DNA of 64,000 nucleotides from UBA4408 sp002389785 (GTDB lineage Bacteria; Bacteroidota; Bacteroidia; UBA4408), in the NCBI GenBank assembly GCA_035438985.1, contig DAORJK010000009.1, forward strand, positions 62,001 through 126,000, in the 5' to 3' direction. Below the pieces are notes generated by a model. It was not told the DNA's origin and did no database searches. It was given only the letters and a program-made list of their open reading frames with translations. Below, one piece after another: positions 34,014 to 40,891 of the stretch (the stretch's first letter is position 1; each line of letters opens with the position of its first letter). Made by a program: the position numbers and the translations under genes.

Positions 34014-35639
34014 TTAATCTCTAATGCAGCGCACGCTATATGATCTGGTAACACTTAAGTCCTGTGTATTGCGAAGTATGTTGCTATTGTCAGGAAACAA
34101 TTGGCGATACCAAACGTAATTAGACGATAAAGCTGTGCTGGTCCAGAAAAATGCATGATAATATTGTTCAGCAACTGTATTACCAAGTGCCAAAGCTGTT
34201 GTTGGATTGTTAGATACTGTGAATTGTGTTGCACTAGTAACAGCAGTAATGGTTGTTCCAGGAGGAAGTACCCCATTTCCAGTAGTTACCTTTACCAATC
34301 TTCCAACAGTTAATCCTGTAGTGTTTGCAGTTTTAATAATGTTTGATGTGATTGGAGTAGCCGCATTTGCTATCACCGACTTTCCTAAATTAACATTCAT
34401 TTTTGCACTAAAGCCACTGGTGTTGGTTCCGGATGTTCCTCCTCCATCAACTTGAACAACATCTTTTAAAGCATCGCCATTGTTTGAAACAGCAGTACTT
34501 AATGCTGTATAATCAGCATCTGATGCAACGTGCCATCTGGCAGGACAAACGCTTTGAGAATCAACAACTGTAACGGCATTTACCTCATTCCAAGTAAATA
34601 CTTCAGAACCATTGGCTTTGCGAATATTTTCTTTGGTCCAGCAACGTCCGGCAATTTGGGCAATTTTATAAGTTTGTCCGCTCACTGCATCCACAACTTG
34701 CGTATCTGTACCACAAGAATTGTTTGCGTATTTTACAATTACTTTGCGGCTCACAGAGTCACTCTTTACCCCATTTACAATTGAATGCACCCAGTAAGTA
34801 CCTTCAGCAGCCTTGGTTACTCCGGTAATTGTGATAGTATCGTTGGTAGATGTAAAACCATTTGGACCTGACCATTTAAAAGTTGCACCCGGGCTAACAA
34901 TGGTTTCAGTTGCTCTCATTGAGAGGGTTGCATCAATGGTAGTTAGGTAAGTAGCAGTTGCAGCATCAGTTCCAATAGAACTCATACCGATAGCTGAAGT
35001 TTTTGGTTTAGTTGGTTTTACTGTAATTGTTAAAGCACTATCAGGGGTAGTACAACCGGCGCCGCCATTCGTTAAGGTCATACGAAAGGTATAGGTTCCT
35101 GATTGATTCGCTTTTAAGCCAATTATAGAGAAATTTTGAACAAGGGTATCAGTAGCTCCATTTGGACGAGACCATCTGTAGGTTGCATTGGCATTAAATG
35201 CTCCGTTCAACGAAATTGTATCACCCACAACAAAGGTTCCATCGGAACGACTTCCGTTGCTGACAGAGATGGCAGGCGCGGCATTGCAAGAACTTACGTA
35301 AGTAAAACCAGGTTCACTGGCACATCCGTTTACAGTAACAATAACCGAATACTCACCTGCTTGAGAAGCTTTTGTAAAAGTAATAACTGGATTTTGTTCA
35401 GACGAAGAAAAGCCTGCAGGACCAGACCAGCTGTAAGTTGCCCCTGCAATAGACTCGGCTGTAAACTGAATTTGAGAATTAATTGCCACCGGACTGTTAT
35501 TGCTTGCATGTGGGGCAGCTGGTGCTTCACATGGAACTTCAAAATCGCGTTCCTTTTCTTTACAAGATGCAACAAAAAGCATTGTCGACAGCCCGAATAC
35601 GGTTAACAGTTTACCAAATGAAATCATTTTTCTTTTCAT
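34014..35639 (-). CDS. Lipoprotein with Ig/PKD-like domains and a FISUMP C-terminal domain
   Basis: The 541 aa protein has a lipoprotein signal with lipobox Cys26 (LFVASC). Three Ig/PKD-like repeats follow (about 45-110, 120-205 and 215-300; each holds a YSWSGPAGF/YRWSRPNG/FKWSGPNGF segment). The C-terminal fibro-slime-like FISUMP domain (TIGR02145 type) has TYKIAQIAGRCWTKENIRKANG, CPARWHVASDADYTAL and ends SYSVRCIRD. The FISUMP domain is interrupted between GFSAKMN and the HAFFWTST block by about 75 residues that look foreign to it (GLTVGRLVKVTTGNGVLPPGTTITAV). It is probably on the outer membrane surface. Its ligand is unknown. Confidence 0.85.
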   Translation of the reverse strand: MKRKMISFGKLLTVFGLSTMLFVASCKEKERDFEVPCEAPAAPHASNNSPVAINSQIQFTAESIAGATYSWSGPAGFSSSEQNPVITFTKASQAGEYSVIVTVNGCASEPGFTYVSSCNAAPAISVSNGSRSDGTFVVGDTISLNGAFNANATYRWSRPNGATDTLVQNFSIIGLKANQSGTYTFRMTLTNGGAGCTTPDSALTITVKPTKPKTSAIGMSSIGTDAATATYLTTIDATLSMRATETIVSPGATFKWSGPNGFTSTNDTITITGVTKAAEGTYWVHSIVNGVKSDSVSRKVIVKYANNSCGTDTQVVDAVSGQTYKIAQIAGRCWTKENIRKANGSEVFTWNEVNAVTVVDSQSVCPARWHVASDADYTALSTAVSNNGDALKDVVQVDGGGTSGTNTSGFSAKMNVNLGKSVIANAATPITSNIIKTANTTGLTVGRLVKVTTGNGVLPPGTTITAVTSATQFTVSNNPTTALALGNTVAEQYYHAFFWTSTALSSNYVWYRQLFPDNSNILRNTQDLSVTRSYSVRCIRD

Positions 35640-35758
35640 AAGTCTTTAAATTTGTTTTGTAAGCAATAGTTTTAATTACTTGGTAGTTAACCTACTGAAT
35701 TAAACTCTATTTTATAGTTTATGTAATTGTATTGATTTTTCTTACTTATTAATCAAAG

Positions 35759-35766
35759 CAAATGTA
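35759..35766 (-). promoter_or_regulatory. Candidate -7 box for the FISUMP lipoprotein gene
   Basis: TACATTTG on the minus strand, 119 nt upstream of the start codon. The long predicted leader is A+T-rich without visible structure. Confidence 0.35.
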
Positions 35767-35895
35767 AAATAATTTCTTTAAAAAAAACGAATTAATCAAT
35801 TTCCTTTCGATTTTTAGAATACTCAAATAGAAGATTGCCTGAATTGTTTCTGATGATAACTAGCAATATGGCGCTTTTTATGATGAACATTGTAG

Positions 35896-35903
35896 TACAT
35901 TTG
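35896..35903 (+). promoter_or_regulatory. Candidate -7 box for the DUF3817 gene
   Basis: TACATTTG lies 30 nt before the ATG at 35934 and inside the open frame that extends upstream to 35835. This argues that translation begins at 35934. Confidence 0.5.
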
Positions 35904-35933
35904 CGGCTTCTAAAAATAAATCATCGTTACTTT

Positions 35934-36236
35934 ATGAATGCTCAAAAACTACTTCGACTATTTAGATACATAGCCATTGCTGAAGGTGTATCCTATTTGG
36001 CTTTGCTCGGCATTGCGATGCCCTTAAAGTACCTGAGTGGTAATTTATTGGTAATTAAGTATCTGGGATGGGTGCACGGCTTATTATTTATTTTGTTTTG
36101 TACTTTTCTGGCATTCGTTAAATTCAAAATGAATTGGACCATACTTAAATCACTTAGGGCATTTGTAGCTTCCCTTTTACCATTTGGTACTTTTATTTTT
36201 GATAAAGAAATTAAGCAGGAAATAAAACAATTCTAA
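35934..36236 (+). CDS. DUF3817 small membrane protein
   Basis: The 100 aa integral membrane protein has three hydrophobic segments. The DUF3817 signature LLRLFRYIAIAEGVSYLALLGIAMPLKYLSGN comes first, then LGWVHGLLFILFCTFL and LRAFVASLLPFGTFIFDKEI. The open frame begins at 35835, but a promoter-like TACATTTG sits inside that extension. The family start also matches MNAQKLLRLF at 35934. The function of DUF3817 is unknown. It is often found alone in Bacteroidota and actinobacteria. The gene is monocistronic. Confidence 0.85.
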   Translation: MNAQKLLRLFRYIAIAEGVSYLALLGIAMPLKYLSGNLLVIKYLGWVHGLLFILFCTFLAFVKFKMNWTILKSLRAFVASLLPFGTFIFDKEIKQEIKQF

Positions 36237-36289
36237 ATTTATTTAGACAAAAAAAAGATTTGGAAAACCACTGATTCTTCAGTATTTAC

Positions 36290-37534
36290 TTATCGCACCA
36301 ACTGAACAAAACCTTTTAATTCATATTTCTTTAAATCGCAACCTATAGCATTTAAATAATAATAATAAACACCATCACTAAGTTCCTTTCCACTATTACT
36401 GCGCCCATCCCAACTTTGATTTAGTTCATTAATTTCAGCAACTAATGCTCCATAACGATTAACTATTTTACAATTTAAGTGAACAATATTTTTTGAAGTA
36501 ATCGAAAATAAATCGTTCTGATTATCTTGATTCGGGCTGAAAATATTGGGAACCCAAAGTGAGCTCTCACCAGAACAATCAATAACAGTTATTAAAACAC
36601 TATCTGTTGCTGTGTAGCCAAAAGTATTTTGATGACTTACATAATACTTAGTTGTTAACTTTGGAATAGCAGTGGGATTAATCAAAGTACTATCATTTAA
36701 TCCAATTTTAGGATACCATGTGCAACTAATGGCAGTATCGTTAGCTCCAAGCAGTAAACTATCGCCTAAGCAGATGGTGGTATCGTGTATTGTTTTAGGT
36801 GTTGTTATTTCAAACAAACTTACATCGTCAATGTAATAGTAACTAATTTGTACAGATATCGGTAAAACTGTGCTAGTCGCAACAATTTGAGTTTGTGTTG
36901 AGGCATCATCCTTAAAATTTCCTATAGTTATATACTCCTCACCGCCTTTTGCTTTGTAAATGCCTTGAATTTTCATCCAACCTGCTGTATCGGCATAGAA
37001 TAAATTACCTTCAGTTTGTATTTGCGGTGTTCGCGTAATGTTGGTATAAATTGAATCAAAAAAAGCACTGTCTGAAAAATAACAACCGAAACTGTTAATT
37101 GCGACTTGACTACTATGCACACTAGGAAAATCTGCTAGGCTCACATAAAATTCCAGGTAATAGTCTACTCCTCTAATTAGACTGGATTTTAATTTAGTTT
37201 GAATGTATTCTCTGCCACTATTCACAAAAGAGTTGCTGCCAAAACAACCCAAACCAGCATATCCTAAATTTGAATGCCCATTCTCAATTCCAAATTGATT
37301 CAATGGCACTCCAACAAGTGAACCTAAACCTGCACAAAAATTAAAGTAATCTGAAGTACCAAATGTAGGTTGCATCCATTGTGGAGCAATATTCAAATCT
37401 CCCAATCCAATATTGCAAGTTGTTTTTGTTTCAAAGTCGCCATTGTAAACAAAATTAATTTGAGAAAATAAATTTCCATTAAAAATTAAATGAAAAGCAA
37501 TCAATAGAAAATATCTATAACAACTTTTTTTCAA
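36290..37534 (-). CDS. Exported protein with T9SS type B (gliding-associated) C-terminal domain
   Basis: The 414 aa protein has a signal peptide (1-25). The N-terminal half (about 28-240) resembles the carbohydrate-binding-like domain found in many surface proteins (FVYNGDFETKTTCNIG ... YYYIDDVSLFEI). A short Ig-like domain follows (about 245-315; ICLGDSLLLGA). The type B sorting domain is about 325-414 (WVPNIFSPNQDNQNDLFSI ... SWDGRSNSGKELSDGVYYYYL), which directs T9SS export. The Cys-rich N-terminal region may have disulphides. Function beyond surface binding is unknown. Confidence 0.9.
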   Translation of the reverse strand: MKKSCYRYFLLIAFHLIFNGNLFSQINFVYNGDFETKTTCNIGLGDLNIAPQWMQPTFGTSDYFNFCAGLGSLVGVPLNQFGIENGHSNLGYAGLGCFGSNSFVNSGREYIQTKLKSSLIRGVDYYLEFYVSLADFPSVHSSQVAINSFGCYFSDSAFFDSIYTNITRTPQIQTEGNLFYADTAGWMKIQGIYKAKGGEEYITIGNFKDDASTQTQIVATSTVLPISVQISYYYIDDVSLFEITTPKTIHDTTICLGDSLLLGANDTAISCTWYPKIGLNDSTLINPTAIPKLTTKYYVSHQNTFGYTATDSVLITVIDCSGESSLWVPNIFSPNQDNQNDLFSITSKNIVHLNCKIVNRYGALVAEINELNQSWDGRSNSGKELSDGVYYYYLNAIGCDLKKYELKGFVQLVR

Positions 37535-37560
37535 CTATTGAATTATTAAATTATTTTACA

Positions 37561-37698
37561 ATAATCAATTTAGATCTATCGAGAATGCAATATTGGAGAA
37601 TCGAAAAAGGAATTGCAAATATTACAATTAAAAGTTTACTTAGAATTTTAGCAATTCACAAAATTTCGCTTGAAGATTTTTTTGCTGATAATTTTTAA
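37561..37698 (+). pseudogene. Remnant of an XRE-family HTH regulator (C-terminal half)
   Basis: The frame ending in TAA at 37696-37698 reads SRMQYWRIEKGIANITIKSL followed by a helix and ISLEDFFADNF. This matches the recognition helix and last two helices of a Cro/C1-type (XRE) HTH domain. The N-terminal helices and a plausible start are missing: the frame upstream is unlike an HTH and runs into the start of the minus-strand T9SS gene. The only Met (37585) would give a 37 aa fragment lacking helices 1 and 2. It is therefore read as a truncated relic. Confidence 0.6.
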
Positions 37699-37967
37699 AA
37701 AATCTTAATTTTCCCTGATTCTTAAATTCCATATTATACGAATTTTTTATTTCACTGAATCATTAATTATACCCAGAGAGATTAAACAAAGGCTAATCCA
37801 ATCTAAAATAACTAAAAACATTTTTCGCTTCGCTTATACCATTCGGTAACTTTCTTTTGATAGAGACATAAAGAAGGAATTAGACAGCTTAATATTGTCA
37901 ATATCTTATTACTTGGTTATATAAAGTGGGTGAATTTATTCTACCTTTGAAAATCAAAATTTTTATA
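37699..37967. other. Gene-free A+T-rich interval upstream of pcrA
   Basis: This is the rest of the 435-base gap between the type B T9SS gene and pcrA. No ORF, hairpin-plus-T-run or tRNA was seen apart from the HTH remnant and the pcrA -7 box. Confidence 0.5.
37942..37949 (+). promoter_or_regulatory. Candidate -7 box for pcrA
   Basis: TACCTTTG fits TAnnTTTG and lies 20 nt before the GTG start at 37970. Confidence 0.5.
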
Positions 37968-37969
37968 GT

Positions 37970-40321
37970 GTGGAGAATTATTTAGAACAGCTGAATGGTG
38001 TTCAACGGGAAGCTGTTGTGCATACCAAAGGTCCCGTTATGATTGTAGCCGGAGCCGGTTCAGGCAAAACAAGGGTACTTACTTATCGAATTGCTCATTT
38101 ATTAAAAACCGGCGTAGACGCCTTCAATATTTTATCGCTCACATTTACAAATAAGGCTGCTAGAGAGATGAAAGAACGCATCGAAAAAATTGTGGGCAGC
38201 AGTGAAGCCCGTAATTTGTGGATGGGTACCTTTCACAGTGTATTTGCAAAAATATTACGCATTGAAGCCGAAAGACTAGGATATCCCAGCAATTTTACAA
38301 TTTACGATACCGACGATACCAAAAGTCTGATTAAAACTATTTTAAAAGAGCAAGGTTTAGATGATAAAATTTACAAGCCGGGTGTAGTTTACAACCGAAT
38401 TTCATCCGCAAAAAATAGCCTAATAAGTTGGCAAGCTTACAAGCAAAATGCTGAAATTATGGAAGAGGACCGAATGGCGGCTAAACCCAAGCTGGGACTC
38501 GTGTATGAACTGTATCAAAAGCGTTGTTTTAATTCAGGCGCAATGGATTTTGACGATTTGCTCTTTAATACAAACGTATTGTTGCGTGACTTTCCGGAGG
38601 TATTAAACAAATACCAACATAAATTTAAATACATTTTAGTTGATGAGTATCAAGACACCAATTTTTCGCAATATGTAATAGTAAAAAAATTGGCTGCTGC
38701 CTCCGAAAATATTTGTGTGGTGGGTGATGATGCTCAATCGATTTATGCCTTTCGAGGTGCCAACATTCAAAACATTTTAAATTTTAAAAAAGACTATCCC
38801 GATTTACAGGTTTTTAAACTTGAACAAAATTATCGTTCTACTCAGGTAATTGTAAATGCAAGCAACAGTGTAATTCGCAACAATAAAGACCAGCTTCAAA
38901 AAGATGTATGGACGAGCAACGATGTTGGTGATAAAATTAAAGTAGTGAAGACCTATTCCGACAATGAAGAAGGAAATGCGGTGGCTCATTTGATTTTTGA
39001 AACCAAAATGAATGAACAGGCACACAACCATGATTTTGCAATATTGTATCGTACCAATGCGCAAAGCAGAGCCATGGAAGAGGCTTTGCGTAAAATGGGA
39101 ATACCTTATCGCATTTATGGTGGTTTAAGTTTTTACAAGCGTAAGGAAATAAAAGATTTACTCGCCTATTATCGTCTCACCATTAACCATAACGACGAAG
39201 AAGCTTTAAAACGAATAATAAATTATCCTGCCAGAGGTATTGGGAATTCAACCCTCGAAAAATTGGTGGTGGCAGCAGCCGAAAACAATACCAGCATTTG
39301 GAATGTGATTGAGTCACCGAATGGTTTACAATTAAATTTATCGGCATCAACATACTCCAAATTGCAAGATTTTGTGATGATGATTCGAAGTTTTGAGGTA
39401 CAACTAAACACCCAAAACGCATTTACATTAGGAAATCAAATTGCTATTTCTTCCGGATTATTGCGTGAATTGTATACCGATAAAAGCCCTGAGGGCGTAG
39501 CACGACACGAAAATATTCAAGAATTGTTGAATGGTATGAAGGAATTTAGCGATAGGGAATTAGCTGCTGAATTGCTGAGCGACCAAAAGCCGGATGTGAG
39601 TTTAACTGCTTTTATGCAAGACATCGCCCTATTAACCGACAGCGACGAGAGCGATAAAGACGATACTAATAAAGTATCGCTAATGACAATTCACAGTGCA
39701 AAAGGCCTTGAATTTCCTTACGTGCACATTGTAGGTTTAGAAGAAAATTTATTTCCATCACAACTTTCTTTAAGTTCGCGTGATGACCTGGAAGAAGAAC
39801 GAAGATTATTTTATGTTGCACTTACCCGAGCTGAAAAAAAAGTTACGCTCTCCTACTCTACCAGCCGCTATAAATGGGGTAATTTAATAAGTTGTGAACC
39901 AAGTCGATTTATTGAAGAAGTGGATAGTAAATACCTCGATTATAACGAACCCCCTTCGCAACAAGTCAATACTAATTTTGATGAAGAGCGAAACAACTAC
40001 ATCGGAGGATTTACCAAATCAAAATTTGCTCCTCGTCAAAAAGAAATTGTTGCTAAACCTGCCCCAACTCCGGTTGTTCCTCCGCGAAAAAACTTGGTGC
40101 GCATGAATACTTCCTTAGCAAAAAATAATGTATCTACAGAAATTATAGGTGATGACACAAAAAATCTACAACCCGATATGATGGTTGAACATGGGCGTTT
40201 TGGAAAAGGGGTTGTAAAAAAAATGGAAGGTGTATTTCCGAATCAAAAAGCAACCATCCTCTTTGAGTCAGCCGGTGAAAAATTGCTGATTTTGAAGTTT
40301 GCTAAATTGAAAATTGTCTAA
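37970..40321 (+). CDS. pcrA: ATP-dependent DNA helicase, UvrD/PcrA family
   Basis: This 783 aa SF1A 3'-to-5' helicase acts in DNA repair and replication restart. All motifs are visible. Motif I is AGAGSGKT (27-34), motif Ia LTFTNKAAREM, motif II VDEYQDTN, motif III GDDAQSIYAFRGA, motif IV LEQNYRST, motif V HSAKGLEFPYV and motif VI YVALTRAEKKV. The C-terminal tail, including MVEHGRFGKGVVKKMEG, is a PcrA-type Tudor-like RNA polymerase interaction segment. It starts with GTG (MENYLEQLNG follows), and the -7 box just upstream fits this start. PcrA versus UvrD naming is by convention. Confidence 0.95.
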   Translation: MENYLEQLNGVQREAVVHTKGPVMIVAGAGSGKTRVLTYRIAHLLKTGVDAFNILSLTFTNKAAREMKERIEKIVGSSEARNLWMGTFHSVFAKILRIEAERLGYPSNFTIYDTDDTKSLIKTILKEQGLDDKIYKPGVVYNRISSAKNSLISWQAYKQNAEIMEEDRMAAKPKLGLVYELYQKRCFNSGAMDFDDLLFNTNVLLRDFPEVLNKYQHKFKYILVDEYQDTNFSQYVIVKKLAAASENICVVGDDAQSIYAFRGANIQNILNFKKDYPDLQVFKLEQNYRSTQVIVNASNSVIRNNKDQLQKDVWTSNDVGDKIKVVKTYSDNEEGNAVAHLIFETKMNEQAHNHDFAILYRTNAQSRAMEEALRKMGIPYRIYGGLSFYKRKEIKDLLAYYRLTINHNDEEALKRIINYPARGIGNSTLEKLVVAAAENNTSIWNVIESPNGLQLNLSASTYSKLQDFVMMIRSFEVQLNTQNAFTLGNQIAISSGLLRELYTDKSPEGVARHENIQELLNGMKEFSDRELAAELLSDQKPDVSLTAFMQDIALLTDSDESDKDDTNKVSLMTIHSAKGLEFPYVHIVGLEENLFPSQLSLSSRDDLEEERRLFYVALTRAEKKVTLSYSTSRYKWGNLISCEPSRFIEEVDSKYLDYNEPPSQQVNTNFDEERNNYIGGFTKSKFAPRQKEIVAKPAPTPVVPPRKNLVRMNTSLAKNNVSTEIIGDDTKNLQPDMMVEHGRFGKGVVKKMEGVFPNQKATILFESAGEKLLILKFAKLKIV

Positions 40322-40343
40322 TTCTTAGTTTGATTAATTCTAG

Positions 40344-40370
40344 TATTCTATGGTTAAATTCCATAGAATA
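40344..40370 (+). other. Strong hairpin after pcrA without a T run
   Basis: TATTCTATGG (40344-40353) and CCATAGAATA (40361-40370) form a perfect 10-bp stem with a 7-nt loop 23 nt past the stop. No T tract follows, so it may be a 3'-end stabiliser or weak terminator rather than a typical intrinsic terminator. Confidence 0.5.
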
Positions 40371-40379
40371 ATTTGCTTA

Positions 40380-40805
40380 CGCACTCCTTCGACTTCGCTC
40401 TGGATGACCCTGTGGGGTTTTGAGTCAAGTTGAACATTTATTTCCAAAAAATAAAAAATTAGGGTCAGGTTGTGCATTTATTTCCCCAAATAAAAAATTA
40501 GGGTCAGGTTGTGCATTTATTTCCAAAAAATAAAAATTTAGGGTCAGGTTGAGCGGAGTCGAAACCCGTGTGTTGGCGGGTGATCATGATGAGCCTACGC
40601 ACTCCTTCGACTTCGCTCTGGATGACCCTGTGGGGTTTTGAGTTAGGTTGAGCATTTATTTCCAAAAAATAAAAAATTAGGGACAGGTTGAGCATTTATT
40701 TCCCCAAATAAAAAATTATAGTCAGGTTGAGCGGAGTCGAAACCCGTGTGTTGGCCGGCGATGATGATGAGCCGATGCAGTCCTTAGACTTCGCTCCGGA
40801 TGTGC
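40380..40805. repeat. Composite tandem repeat: 218-bp unit containing ~39-bp subrepeats and an inverted palindrome
   Basis: A segment beginning GCACTCCTTCGACTTCGCTC occurs at 40381 and 40599 (period 218). Each copy is followed by subunits of about 39 bp resembling AGGGTCAGGTTGNGCATTTATTTCC plus an A/T-rich linker. Three subunits lie at 40422-40539 and two at 40641-40717. Each block ends with AGCGGAGTCGAAACCC. The arms TTCGACTTCGCTC and GAGCGGAGTCGAA are near-perfect inverse complements, giving a REP-like palindrome. A degraded third start is at 40780-40800. There is no ORF of meaning. It fills most of the 570-base gap between pcrA and the Fn3 gene. Confidence 0.8.
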
Positions 40806-40840
40806 CTGTTGGTAATATATAGAGTTGAAATGTTACCATA

Positions 40841-40874
40841 AAAAAAGGGAGTCAAGTTGTTGACTCCCTTTTTT
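40841..40874 (-). terminator. Rho-independent terminator of the Fn3 T9SS gene
   Basis: A 14-nt arm (40861-40874) pairs with 40841-40854 around a 6-nt loop. The minus strand ends in a T tract. It lies about 20 nt past the gene. Confidence 0.85.
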
Positions 40875-40891
40875 GTATTACTTTAAATGGT

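Noticed and set aside
35136..35606. Plus-strand ORF of 156 codons across the FISUMP lipoprotein gene
   Set aside because: It is antisense to a well-supported gene, has no signal or domain and no promoter, and the minus-strand gene has clear domains.
36270..36283. ACTGA/TCAGT hairpin between DUF3817 and the type B T9SS gene
   Set aside because: The stem is only 5 bp and the T content after it is low, so it is too weak to call.
37585..37698. 37-codon ORF as a complete small protein
   Set aside because: It matches only the last three helices of an HTH domain, so it cannot fold as an intact HTH regulator. It is listed as a relic instead.
40380..40805. Regularly spaced repeats that could suggest a CRISPR array
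   Set aside because: The repeats are directly abutting or nested, of unequal size and without unique spacers of constant length. No cas genes are in the window. The inverse-complement arms fit a REP-like element better.
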